DNA of 64,000 bases from Eublepharis macularius. Lineage: Eukaryota; Chordata; Lepidosauria; Squamata; Eublepharidae. Where the stretch lies: the NCBI RefSeq assembly GCF_028583425.1, contig NC_072807.1, forward strand, positions 37,825,001 to 37,889,000, written 5' to 3'. The number at the start of each line of letters is the position of its first letter. Position 1 is the first letter of the stretch. The notes beneath the pieces are model-generated. The model worked only from the letters and a program-made list of their open reading frames with translations. It ran no database searches and was not told the DNA's origin. The position numbers were made by a program, and so were the translations under genes. Shown piece by piece: positions 23,996-37,105 of the stretch.

Positions 23996-26900
23996 ACATG
24001 GGGGACTGGGACTTCAGATGACACAGACGTCATCGCAGGAGGCTTTCAAAATATCTCAGTCCTCTGGGACGACAGACCTGCACAGCGAAGAACAATAAAC
24101 AGCTTTTACGCAGTGCTCTGGTGTTCACAGCAAATAATGATTTTAGTCTTGTTTCTTTTCTCACAACTGCCCTGCAAGGTTGCCCTGTATTATTATATCA
24201 AGTGGGGTGGGGGTTGTGATGAGACTAAGGAAATGTGGGGTGAGACGAGCCTTGGGCTGTGCTAGCAGAGCAAATCTTCCGTCCCTGTCCAGTTGCGTCC
24301 ATTGGGTTCCCTCTTCCCCTTTTACCTGTGAGACCGATTCAGCCAAGAGGGTGCCAGAGGCAGTCCCATGCAGAGTTATTCCAGGGGGCCTTTCCTCAAC
24401 ATTTAAAATCTCCCCCCCCCCGAATAATGAACGTGGTTATCCTTCTTCCAGGTTGCAACAACTTGCTTAATTCTTAACTTGCTTGATTCTCGTCACGTAC
24501 TACTTCTGAGAGTCCTTATAGATTTCTTTACCTATAGCGAAGTATAAAATGCCTAATGCCATGTTTGCTTCTTTGCCTAACTGCTAGCAGTGGGAGATTT
24601 CCCTCCCGCCGCATGTGGTTTTTGTTTTGAAACTTTGCTCTTGGCTTGTGTAATGCATCAAGTGCGTTGACTTAATTCCTCTTTAGCGGAATCATTTAAA
24701 AATTATGATGCAGAACTCCCAGCGGTGATGCTAGCCCTCAGCTCTAGAGCAACAGCATAATTTTTGCACTCCAGTTTTTTTGTTTAATTCTGGGGGTGAG
24801 GATGTTAGTAGAAAGCACTTCCTTATTTAGCATTCCACGGGCTTATAGATTCTGTAAAGTCTCTAAATATTGTCACATTGATGACAATATGTGATGTACG
24901 CAGAGGTGAGTGTGTTAGGTCAGCACCCGGGAAGAGCTTTGTGGATAAGCAGCAAAGTCCCTGACAATATTTCCATGTGGCTCCTCTTCTTTTCAGCCAG
25001 GCTCGCATACAAGAACTTTTTGCCTGCAGTAAGTAGGCAAATGTTTATAAGGACCGGGCTGCAGCTCTGTTTGGAGGGGAATAACCTCGGCTTTTTAACT
25101 TGATGCAAAAGCATTCAAAACTCCATTTAGTATCACATCTGTAGCTGCATTTGGAAGTCTTTCCATTGGTTACCCACAAACTATAAGCCCGACCTGCTGC
25201 CCTTGCACAATGGATAGGAGCTCCATTCAGTATCAGATCTATGGCAGCCATGCTACTGGGCAACTGCCTCGCTCTGTCTTTATTGCAACTGTTCTTTCAA
25301 AAGTCAGATTCCTGATTTTTAAGTCAAGTTGTTCTGGCGTTGCAGTGCCGAAAGACGGCAGATCTCATTTCAGGCTGATTTGGAGAGTCAGTGAGCGGCA
25401 CAAGGAAGTCAAGGCTGACACATGCCCTCGCCGGCGCTGTCTTTCTGCATTTAGTTATCAAGCCAGTATGATGCGTGAGGCTTACAGCAACCTTCCTAGA
25501 TCCAGCCTGGGACGCCACTAAGAGGAAGTCATGTGACACCACAGCCAAAATACAGGAAGGGGGAGCCAGAGTTGCACACCAAGAGAGCTGAGGGCACCAG
25601 GGGGTGTGCCATATTGAAGAACACATCAGAGTTTAGTACCACAGAGGAATTCTCTTTCTTTGTGATCCTGCCACTCCGCCTGTCATGCGTGCAAAGAGAT
25701 AGGGGGGGGTGCATGGCACCCATGTTCTCTGTGATGCGCATTAGCAGTTCGTCGTCCAAACAGCAGCCTCGAAAATGGGGACTACAACCAAGCTGGTAAG
25801 ATGCTGAGACCCCCTGAAGGTCTTGACCCACGGGTTAAAGATCCTTGGGTTAGAACATTGGACTGGTGTGAGTTGAATTCACATGAGCTGCAAAGCGTGT
25901 ATGAATCTGTCTGTGACAAAGAGAGAATGGGAATCCATCTAGCTCATCATGGTCTCCTTGGACTGGTAGAAGCTTTCCGGGGTCTTAAGCAGAGAAATGT
26001 CCCCCCCCCCCCCCTGGTCATTTTGTGCTTGAGATCTTGGCGCTCGTAATAACGAAGAGTGGGTATTTAAAGGGTCTTACCCCACATCAAGTGGAAACGT
26101 GGTCAAATGGCTGTGGGCATGGACTATTGCGGGCAATACCTGGTGTAACTGAAAAGCAGTAGGTACACTAGATTTCTAGTAGCCAGCACCTTTGTCCACT
26201 CCTTGCTAGCTGAAGCAAATTTATTTATGCAGAATACGTTTTGCAGAATAGGGAAAAAAATACAAATGTGCTGAATTTACATAATTCATACACAGGTGAC
26301 AGAGTTCAGATTTTCCAGCACACAAATTTTGTTTCGTTCTGTGCAGTGCATACCTGCTTATGTGGTGTGTGTGATGTTTGCAAAGGTCTGTGGTCCTTTA
26401 AAAAAAAATAGCCCGGGTTGCTGTGTTTAAATGAAACTTTGTTTACTTTGAAGAAAACAAGATCCTCAACCTTATTTGGAACCCTTGAAAAATAGACAGA
26501 TGTTAATTAAAATCTGTAAGAAGAGGGGAGAGAGAGAGAGAGAGAAGTTATTTATGGTTTTAATTTCCCAAACATTTCTTGTGCCACTTAACTTTAGCAA
26601 TGTCAGTATTTAATTAGGCGCTGCAGCCATTAAAATAGAATAGGGGTGGTTCCGTTTGCATGCCAAGTGTGCCGCGTCTCAGATATTTTGCCCCCATAAT
26701 TCTGAGTGCTTTTAAAATTACACTTCCAATGTGTGTGATCTAAAGCAAATAACGAAAAAAGGATATGTAAAATGGGGCCGCAGCACTGAAGTGTTGCTGA
26801 GGCTTGGGTGTCAAGATCCCGAGTGGGATCTTTGGAGGGCTGACTCTCTGGCATTATGCCTGCCGAGGCTCCTCCTCTCTCCAAACCACACCCTCCCAAG

Positions 26901-27283
26901 CTCCACCCCCAAACCTCTAGGAATTTTTCAGCACAGCAGCAACCCTAGCTGTGGGGGAGAGGAGGCTGTTCAGCATTGGCCCCTTGGATGTGATGCTGTG
27001 GAGGTGGCCCCCCAGTTTTCAAACTTAGATTCTGCACTTGGTATCCCTTTCGAAGCCTTAAATTTGCTACCTAACCCCCCAAAAAACCTCTAGTGTAGTT
27101 TAAATTCCTCTCGTCCTGTTTCTACCCTTACTGCAAAAGGGCAAAGGCAGCCCCTTCAGCCTTACACTTGAATAAATAGTCAGCTTTTGCATTGGGCTCC
27201 ACTGCCAGTCCTGCCCCAAACTGATGGGCTCTGTCCCCACCCCTGGGCCCACCCGAAACAATGGAGCTCCAAATCTGATTTGG

Positions 27284-27637
27284 TGTAATGGTTAAGAGCG
27301 GCAGGACTCTAATCTGGAGAGCCAGGTTTGATTCCCCACTCCTCTGCTTTAAGCCAGTTTGGTGACCTTGGGTCAGTCACTTAACAGCGGCAGGACTCTA
27401 ATCTGGAGAGCCAGGTTTGTTTCCCCACTCCTCTGCTTTAAGCCAGCTGGATGACCTTGGGTCAGTCACAGCTTCTCGGAGCTCTCTCAGCCCCATCCAC
27501 CTCACAGGGTGATTGTCGTGAGGATAATAACAACACATTTTGTAAACCACTCGGAGCGGACGTTAAGTTGTCCTGAAGGGCAGTATATAAATCAAATGTT
27601 GTTGTCGTCATCGTCATCGTCATCGTCGTCGTCGTCG

Positions 27638-27669
<32 letters not shown>
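27284..27669 (+). repeat. SINE family A with internal 89-bp duplication and TTG/TCG/TCA tail
   Basis: The tRNA-like head starts near 27284 (ttggtgtaatggttaagagc). The part from 'agcggcaggactctaatctg' (27297) is repeated from 27386, giving two copies of the box B region. The 3' end 'gggcagtatataaatcaaat' runs into a trinucleotide array at 27599-27669 that changes from TTG to TCG/TCA units. Confidence 0.75.
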
Positions 27670-30156
27670 TCAGGTACCAAAACTGTTGATTGCTGGCAGT
27701 CATATAAATCCTTCCTTGGAGGTTGTTTTGCACCACTTGTGTGCATGTAAGACCCCAGAACAGGATTGTCACATAGGTGAGATGAGAGCGTCCCCCGCCA
27801 CAATCATGATTTAAAAATACCTACTTTCTATGATTAAAAACAAAATGAATTAACAATGGATTGCACTTAATGCCGGATCTTTTTCTTTAAAAAAAAAACA
27901 AAACCAGAACGTGTTTCTGTTCTGTTATTCATTAATCAGACCTTGCGGAGCAGGTGGTGTTTTTTAAAACCAGCGTTGTTGACTGTATTGCGGATTTCGG
28001 CTGATATTTTATGTTGGTTTTTAGCGGCAGTGGGCTAGTTCAGAAATCATCGCTACATGGAGAAAACCCACCTCCACAATGCAGCCAGAAGCTTAACCCC
28101 TCCTCTGTGAAAACTGAGAGGCAGAAGATTCTAACTGGGAGATACTAAGCCACGACTTTGGCCCTTGACCCAGCTAAGCTGACCAAAGTTCAGGCAGCAT
28201 TAGGAGAGCGAAGAGCAAACAGGCAGCAGACGGGCAAACAAACCTGACAGGAGGCGCAAGGCATGTAAAGTTTGGGGCAAGCCGGGGAGAGCAAAGGGAG
28301 ACGAAAATGCAGAACTTTGGGGGAGGTTGACCAGTCTCGCCTGATCTTAAGATTTTTAGTTAAATTGTAATTTAACAAAGCAAAAATGTAAGTCTGAGAT
28401 CTCTGAATGGCGAAGGTGTATCTAAGCTCTGCCATCTCTGTTTTCCAAGATTGGGTCTTTGTAGATAAGACAGTATGAATCCAGAAAGACACCTTATATC
28501 AAACCAGACCTTTGGACCACTGGTCCCGGCAGCTCACCAAGGTCTGGCAGCAGCTCACAAAGGTCTCATGCAGAGAGAAGTCTTTATAAAGATGTGCTGC
28601 TTGAGTTTCTTTAGCTAAAGATGCCAAGTGGAACTTCTGGCGTACAAAGCAGGTGCTCTAGCCGCTATGCCATACTCCCACCCCCACCCAGTGGTCCACC
28701 CAGACCAGCATTCACAGCCACCAGCAATTTGGCCTCTGTTGCCTCCCCCCTGCTGATGCAGAGAACAAATCTTGAAGATCTTTTTCTTCTTACTTTTCTG
28801 AAGAGCTGCCCAGGAGCTCAGTCAGCTGATCTTTCCCTTGTCATTCCCTTAAAGATGCACGTACCTATCCTAGGCCTTTCCTATGGCCTCCTAATCAATC
28901 TGTTATTCCTCCATATTGGTTTAGACTGCGGCACGAATGGCTCTGGCTCCTGTTAACTGGCAGGGACATGCAGTGCTGACCCATTTTCTGGACTCAGCCT
29001 GATTTCTGTAGGTTAGCAGCTTTCTGCATTCAGATGCCATCCGCTTGGGGAATGTTCATACAAGCAGAAGTGGCAGACAGGCACTGGGTGTGAACTGTAC
29101 GGCATGGAGCCTGTCAGTAGTTGGAAAGAACAAGAATCATAGCCATCTTTTAGACAAAGGCTTGGATTCTGTCAGATCTGCCTGCCTGCCTTTTTTTCTT
29201 TCTCTGGGCCAATATTTGTTAGCATAATATTTTCTTATAGTGCCTGTGAACTTTGCTTGCATCCCAGCCTTTTTTTATTTTTGCAAGTGAGGTTGGAATA
29301 GTAAGATCCCAGAGGCTGCATTGATTCAGTGGCAGGTGCAAAATTAAGAAGAGCAAGGAAGTAAAATCACCTTTCCAAATTGCATGGCAATTGCAAAGTA
29401 TCGTCGTTAACCCGAACTGGAAGGGAGGCTTGGTAGTTTAGTGGGCTGCGAGGGGCTGTCAACCGATTAATGAAGTTTTTAGTTGATTAATCATCTGCTT
29501 TTCAACCAATTACTGGATTGATTAAATTTAAATACATTTGCTCGTTAACTAAAACCTGATATAGGTGCCTTTTTGAGATAGCGAATGAAGAGTTATATAA
29601 TGGTTCTCAAAAGCATTCAGTTGTGTGTAGCATCTGTCTAATGTTCGGAAAAGGGAATTAGAAATTCTGTTGGCCGTAGAGCTTGGGGTGTCTGCCTTTA
29701 ACAGAATCCAGGCCACGAATCTTGACTTACAAGAGACTACTGCGAGAGACCCGGCGAGAAAAGCCACGCATTGGATGAGTTCTTTGGCAGTGAGCATTCA
29801 ACCTTGTTGGCTACCAACAGAAACCTGTATCTCTGCTTGCTGAACGCATGCTTCGCTGACTCATCTTTTCCTGAAGGGCCCTAACAAAGAAATATTCGGA
29901 TGTTGCAGGAGTAACTGTATACAAAACAAATGCATTTTATATTTGGGTCCCAAGGTGGGAGATGTTCTCATTTCCCCCCAAGGATCCTTTGTGTGTTTGC
30001 ATACACTGCCAAAGACGAGAAAGGCTTATCCGCAAGGTAAATGGGACAGGTCTAATAGAGACCTACATTAAAGCGATAACCACTGGCAGTGTTTATTACC
30101 CAATCAGCCGAAAACGTCTTTGTCTCCCTTGTCTGTCTTGCTGTGATAAGCAATGA

Positions 30157-30634
<478 letters not shown>

Positions 30635-30689
30635 TCAGTCTCTGTTTTCGAGGGCTCTGTCTTTAGAATATGGGAAGTAATAATTCCTA

Positions 30690-31000
30690 CATATGAGCCC
30701 CGTGGCGCAGAGTGGTAAGCAGCAGTACTGCAGTCCAAGCTCTGCTCACGACCTGAGTTTGATCCTGGCAGAAGTCGGGTTCAGGTAGCCGGCTCAAGGT
30801 TGACTCAGCCTTCCATCCTTCCGAGGTCGGTAAAATGAGCACCCAGTTTCCTGGGAGTAAAGTGTAGATGACTGGGGAAGGCAATGGCAAACCACCCCGT
30901 AAAAAGTCTGCCAAGAAAATGTCGTGATGCGACATCCCCCCATAGGTCAGTAATAACTCGGTGCTTGCACAGGGGACTACCTTTACCTTTACCTTTAATC
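30690..31000 (+). repeat. Sauria-type tRNA SINE
   Basis: The head 'cccgtggcgcagagtggtaa' with box B 'gagtttgatcctggc' is tRNA-derived. The body has 'caaggttgactcagccttcc' and 'ttccgaggtcggtaaaatg', and the tail 'acctttacctttacctttaa' is the short tandem tail of the family. The 3' region 'ggtgcttgcacaggggacta' is the Bov-B-like part. It is nearly full length and well preserved, pointing to a squamate genome. Confidence 0.85.
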
Positions 31001-31189
31001 CCTACATGGCTTAGCCTAGGGTAAACTGAAATGGGAACTTGAGGGGACCTCGTCAAAGACTCCGTTCCCTCTAGGAAAAGCAGTAAGGAATAAGCTCTTT
31101 GTCAATGCAGAATGAAAGGCTATAAGGTCAGAAACTATCTTGTCTTTCATCTTGGCCCCCTAGACTGTTGGCCACTACTTACTTATTTA

Positions 31190-31340
31190 ACTTCATTTAG
31201 ACCCTGCCTTTCTCACTAATGAGGATCCCATTTTATCCTGACATACCCCTTGAGAGTGTGTGTAATGGGCCCAAGGTCACCCAGCAAGCTTCCATGGCAG
31301 AGTGAGTGATTCGAACCTGGATCCTAGCCTGACAGGGAAA
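31190..31340 (-). repeat. SINE family B
   Basis: Complement of head 'atccaggttcgaatcactca', middle 'gccatggaagcttgctgggt' and tail. The 3' end includes 'gagaaaggcagggtctaaat' complement. Confidence 0.6.
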
Positions 31341-31728
31341 AACTGACTCTCCTTTCACAATTTCGAGCTCTAATTGGTATCGCTGAGTCCAGACATCCCC
31401 AACATGTTGCTGTTTGCGTCATACGCATTTGCACTGCTCTGGGTTTACCAGTGCAGACCTGGCCGTTTGGTGGAGCAGTCAGGTGATGGCGTCAACTGAA
31501 GCCCAACAGAAAACCCCTGTTGAGTTAACCCACAACCAACCCGAACATAACGGATCTTGGCTATCAGCCCCAAGTCATGAAAGATCTTGACGGACAGTTT
31601 ATCGTATCCTGGCCATCCACTTGAAAGAGCTCTTTGTTCCGCAGCTAGCGAGATCTACCAGGCCTTCTTTCTCTTGGAATATCTCTTTTGCATTCAAGAA
31701 TAAGCCGAAAGATGCCTGACAAGTCTAG

Positions 31729-32081
31729 GAGCCAAAACACACGTTAAGAAAAACCTAGGTTCAGCACGTGTTCTCTTACCTCAAGGTTTGCCAGGATCTG
31801 TAGGCGTCCTGGAAGCTTAAAGTTTAGCATTTACAGAGCGCCTGTATTTTAAGCTTTAAGCTTCCAGGATGCCTTTAAGCTTCCAGGACGCCTACAGATC
31901 CTTTAAGCTTCCAGGACTTTAAGCTTCCAGGATGCCTACAGATCCTTTAAGCTTCCAGGACTTTAAGCTTCCAGGATGCCTACAGATCTTTAAGCTTCCA
32001 GGACGCCTACAGATCCCGGCAAACCTTGAGGTAAGAGAACACGTGCTGAACCTAGGTTTTTCTTAACGTGTGTTTTGGCTC
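31729..32081. mobile_element. MITE family C, copy 1 (353 bp), internally expanded
   Basis: Termini are GAGCCAAAACACACGTTAAG and its complement, flanked by TAG on both sides (31726-31728, 32082-32084). Long arms carry 'acctaggttcagcacgtgtt'. The centre (about 31855-32014) is a tandem array with seven occurrences of tttaagcttccagga, some followed by 'cgcctacagatcc'. Confidence 0.8.
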
Positions 32082-32464
32082 TAGGTCTGGAAAGCCAGAG
32101 CATTTTCTCATCTTGCTGTTACGGAAGGGGGGGCGGCGGCTCTAGTGTTCATCCCGGTGATAACGAGTCTGCTTAATCGAGTGTAGCAATTGCACCAAGC
32201 AGGCATGAATATTCAAGGCAATTTAACACTGGCCTCCTTTTATGTAAGTTAAAAGCATTTTTCATAAGAATTCAGGAGCAACGCCCCCCCCCCATATCGT
32301 CAAGGGTGTCCTTCCTAGAATTCTAAAGTATGCCTTTCTTTGTTCTTCCTTTTGTGGGCAGACCAAAAGAGAATTCATTTCCCCGTTTCCAAACCATAAT
32401 CAATATTTCTCTCTTCCTTTTACTTCCATTTTCTGAGTGGAACATCCAAAGCAAGAGAAATCTA

Positions 32465-32657
32465 GGTAGTACATTTTTATCCCACTGTTTTATCTCCCTT
32501 CCCCATTTTATCCCCGCAACAGCCCTGTGATGGTGTGTGTCTGGCGCAGGTTTACCCAGGGAGCTTCATTGCAGTGGAGGAATTTGAACCTGGATCAGCC
32601 AGACCCTAGTCTGACCCTCTGCCCATTGCACTACTCTGCCTCCCACTGTGTTATGTT

Positions 32658-32690
<33 letters not shown>
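32465..32690 (-). repeat. SINE family B, followed by (CA)n
   Basis: Complement of head 'ggctgatccaggttcaaatt' and middle to 'ggggataaaatgggg'. A CA array of about 14 units lies at 32662-32689. Confidence 0.6.
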
Positions 32691-32692
<2 letters not shown>

Positions 32693-32949
32693 CACTCCCT
32701 TCTGTTCAGGCTCCCAGAAACCCTGGATCCATAAATTAGATCGCAGATCCTGCAGGAAGTGATAAGCGTGTTCTATAGATTTTAGTGGCTGAGTTACCAG
32801 CTAACACTTTTTTGGGTCTCTGAAGATTTGCAGTTGTTTTAGCTGAGCTGTTGTAGCTCTTTGTCCATCCAATTTATCAAATTCAAATCCAGAACATGGA
32901 AACAGCAGTGAGAAGTAAACCAAACGCCATCAATCTCTTTGCCCAGCAG

Positions 32950-33105
32950 GGGCTAACTTGGAAAGTTGAACAGGGCCCGTTTGAGAACATTTCTCCTGGG
33001 CTAGGACATCTCCACTGCTTCCCAACATGTTTCGACCCTCAGTTCAAAGTGCTGGCTTTAATTTATAAGACCCTGAATGGCCTGGGGTCAGGGAACCTCC
33101 CCTAC
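32950..33105 (+). mobile_element. LINE (CR1/L2-like) reverse transcriptase remnant
   Basis: A frame reading LGHLHCFPTCFDPQFKVLAL followed by IYKTLNGLGSGNLPYSP resembles the C-terminal reverse transcriptase region of CR1/L2 LINEs (the 'HWLPV..RI.FK.L.L.YK.L.GL' pattern). It is too short to act and has no neighbouring catalytic motifs. It runs into a fragment of the Penelope-like tail at about 33108-33180. Confidence 0.5.
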
Positions 33106-35944
33106 AGCCCTGTTGGTCTGTAGTAGAAGAGCAAGACTGGTCTTTAAGGTGCTACCAAAACCTAATCTTGCTCTTTCCCTACTGTTGAGATCACTTTGAG
33201 AAATCCTTTAACTTCCTCCTGCCTTCTGAAATGTGGCAAGTGGCTGCAAGAAACGAAGCCTTTCCTGTAGTTGCCCCAAGACTGCAGATCCCCTTTCCTA
33301 GTTAGGACTCACCTTGCAGTTTTTTAGTTTTTTGAGAAAAACCACCAAGATTGTGCCATTCAACCTTTTAATTTAGGTCCATTTGTTGCAGTCTTGCTGT
33401 TTGTTGATTTAAAGTACTTATAATCCAAGTTTCTCCCAAAAGAGAGAAGATCTGTTAATTGCTTGCCATGTTATGTCTATTCTCCTGCTTCTTGTCTTTT
33501 TGCAGGGCGAGGAGATACTGGACTTAATTGTTTCTTGAGAACTGATGTGTATTAAATAATATTACTACTTTTAAATGATTCCCAAAAGTGAGATCTGAAT
33601 AAGTCAAGGATACCGTACTGTACATATGACCCTGTCCCCCATGTCTTGGGTCTCTTGTTAATGTATGGTTCCAGTGGAGGAGCCACGCCCCAGATATGGA
33701 GGCTGGGAAGGGCCTGCAATCCCACCTGTGGATGGGCTGTGGGGCTAGGCAGGCAGGCGAGAAAACTCAACTGGCTTCCCTGCAGCCTCTCCAAATACAT
33801 TGATGATGTCCAGAGTGGAGTATCATGGCTGTACTGCCCAGGGGAGCTGTCTGAAGGTGTATGCTGACTGCACCTAAACAGGGCCTGGTTCCAGTCAGGA
33901 CCTGGAAGGAAGACCACCCGAGAAAAAGAGGAAAAGTCCATGTAGATGCGCAATAGAGAGGTAGAGCAAATCCAACTCTTTGATCCAGCCACACCCCATT
34001 ACTTCCTTCCCCAAGTCAGAATTCCCCCCCACCTCCAGATGTGTCAGCTGATGGCACTTCGTTGTTGCAACTAGCAACGTTACCCTTCCCAACCTCTTTC
34101 TCTGTGGATGGCGTCATTCCCAGCTGTGCTCGTACTGTTCCTTAGCAACCCAGAGCTTCCGTGGATTCAGTCTCCATGTTTTCTGAGTAACCTTCTGTTT
34201 GTATGACTTGCATGCTCAGTAATCCTAACGGAGCTGATTCCTTTTTCCTTTTTTTAAAAAAAGAAAACCCTTAACTCACATGCGGTCCTTTAGATGTACC
34301 AGGGCTTATCATTTCAGTGCCCTACAGAATTGCAGACCCGAGCTGGCCAGAAACGATTCTCTCCTTCTATTTACCTCGCCTTGAATTTAGCACCGAAATT
34401 GGAAGAGGATTAGTTTAAATTTACTTTCTAAGCCTTGAGGAGGGGGAAAAAAACATTTTAGTTCTTGTTTTATTCTGACAGCAACTTGCTCCGGCCGTGG
34501 AATGGCAATGTGTAGAACAGGTATAGAAATGAATTTTTAGCTCAGTAGGAATGTCACAAGAGAAGAAGAGAGTTAACATGCTCAAGTGTGCTCTTTAGGG
34601 AGCAACTGTCATCATTATTATTGCTATTATTATTAAGACAACTCCTCCCTAAGGAGAATTATTATTGGTGGTGGTGGTGGTGTTACCATAGAAGAGTTCT
34701 CTGAGAAGAAATCTTACCACAAGAAATTCTGACCTCTCTTTGCAGCATTTATTGCACTTCTGATAACATGAATGTTTTAATATGATAATGATAATATGAT
34801 GTTTTAATGTTTTAATATGGAATGTTTTAAAATGATTTTAAGGTTGTTATCCACCCTGAGCCCACTTGTGGGGAGGGAGGAATACAAATATGATATAAAT
34901 AAATAAATAAATTTTGTTTATGAATTGGAAGTGCTGTTCTGCCTGACACTGGCAAAGGTTTACTGCTGGAGCGAGTAAGAACGCCCAAATTGGCACCACG
35001 ACCCCACACTGAGCTCTGAGGGAATTATTCCTGGCCAGCCTCACAATTGGAAAGTTAGTCTGATTCCCCCCCCCCTGCCACCCCCAACCAAATCTGAAGC
35101 TGACTGGATGGTGCCTGTGCCATGCCACACTATAGATTTCATGACCGTCCTACTGCGGGGTGGGCTCATTATGAACTCCTGAAAAATCTGTAATTTTTTT
35201 TCTGGAGTTCTGTTTCCGGAATTCTGGAGTTCTCCACCTGAGTTCTCCAGAGTTCAACAGTTGAGGATTCTCGCCCTTTTCACTCGGGGAAGCAGACGCT
35301 GCAGGATGCCAGGCGTCCCTTTGTGACCATTTCCTTCCATGGTGTTGGTGCCCTCCCTCTTCCCTTGGGGACCTTCTGGCTCACTGGGAATCCTGTTCAC
35401 CCCTTTTGTGTGGAGGGCAGACCCCTGGAGAGGAAGACAGTCGGACCTGCCACTGCCTCATGCTTTGCTTTTAGCAAGAGATTGAAACACTGTCCACGCT
35501 AGGAAGGCTTTTTTCCTGTGCTGGGTGTGCGCTGGCCGCTTGCGCCTCTTTCTGATACATGATCCCTCATAAATGTGCTAACAGTGGCATCTGCCAAGTC
35601 TCCGTGTCTCTCCTTTATCATTGTCCCCATTCATGGCAGCCAACTGCGTGCCTGAAGAAACCCTTTATTTATATATATTGCTAAGGGAAAGAATTTAACA
35701 ACCGTACATGGAAACCATACTGTATAATTACCGCTCTTGTCAGCCATAGCAATAATTCACAGTGGGTTACCATTAAAGTGTGTTTCGCCCAACGGCCTTA
35801 CTCTCTTGTATATGTTCCTCTCAAGAGCCTTCCGTATTAGATGTCTGAGATCAGCCGGCTTCGATCTTTTCGGAGCCCTAGGACCCCACATGAAACACGA
35901 GCCTTCCTTTTACGTCCCTGGGTTTCAGATTCGGTCCATTTGAA

Positions 35945-36130
35945 CACCTGAAGATGCCTCATACAGAGTCAGTCCCTTGGCCTCTCTAATCTGACTAGCA
36001 GCCATTCTCCAGGGTTTCAGGTCTTCCATGTCCTGTAAAACTTTTAACTGGCCCTGCCGGGGATCGACCCTTGAACTCTCTACATGCCAAGCAGATGTTC
36101 TACCACTGAGCCACTGTGCTGCCAATCTCA
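35945..36130 (-). repeat. tRNA-derived SINE (family C), reverse copy
   Basis: Complement of head 'ggctcagtggtagaacatct' and box B 'gggtcgatccccggc', with a body related to 8812-9015 and ending near 'gactctgtatgaggcatc'. Confidence 0.7.
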
Positions 36131-36704
36131 ATCAGGCCAGTGGAAAGCGAGGATGGTTCCAGGATGCGTTTTCATAGCTGCCTGTGCATGGGAATTGGGC
36201 CAGGAATTCCCTTCCGTATCATCCAGGACTAGAGCAAGAGCGAATGGGATACAAAACGTCCACTGGGGCTATGTGAATCCTTTCAAACTTCTGGAGCCTT
36301 TCGCTGTCGCTCATGTCTGTCATAAAGCATGATTGTCTTTTTAACGCTCCTTTTTTCATTTAGGATACCCAAACACCTGCTACAGGCCTTGAGCCTATGC
36401 ATTTAACGCTCTGTTGACAAGGTCAATGTGATCTTCCATTTTAATTCCGCACACAGCAAACCCTTTCTTTAGCCGTATAAATACACTGACAAATGTCAAG
36501 GCAGTTGCTAACCTTTTTATGGAGGTCATGGGTTTTGGAAAGGCGTCGAATTAAACATTTATGGTGGCGCAGCACGCTGGAGCCTTTGAGCGTCGACACG
36601 GAATGCTCACTAATTTCTTAAACGTGTGCGAGAAAGGCTCATGTAGCCGCCAGAGGGGGAGCTCTTCCTGTAGTGGGATTTCCCATAAAAAAGTCCTCCG
36701 CTAA

Positions 36705-37105
36705 GAGCCAAAACACATGAGAAGAAATACCTAGGTTCAGCACGTGTTCTCTTACCTCAAGGTTTGCCGGGATCTGTAGGCGTCCTGGAAGCTTAAAGTT
36801 TAGCATTTACAGAGCAGCAGGAAGGGGAAGGGAAATACAGGCGCCTGCATTTCCCTTCCTGCTGCTCTGTAAATGCTAAACTTGTTCTCTTACCTCAAGG
36901 TTTGTTGGGAAGTGTAGGCATCCTGGAAGCTTAAAGTTTAGCATTTACAGAGCAGCAGGTAGGGGAAGGGAAATGCAGGTGCCTGTATTTCCCTTCCTGC
37001 TGCTCTGTAAATGCTAAACTTTAAGCTTCCAGGATGCCTACAGATCCCGACAAACCTTGAGGTAAGAGAACACGTGCTGAACCTGGGTATTTCTTCTTTT
37101 GGCTC
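36705..37105. mobile_element. MITE family C, copy 2 (401 bp)
   Basis: Same termini as 31729-32081 (GAGCCAAAACACATGAGAAG and complement), flanked by TAA on both sides (36702-36704, 37106-37108). The interior contains two successive hairpins built on 'gcatttacagagcagcagg' and its complement, so this copy expanded in a different way from copy 1. Confidence 0.8.
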
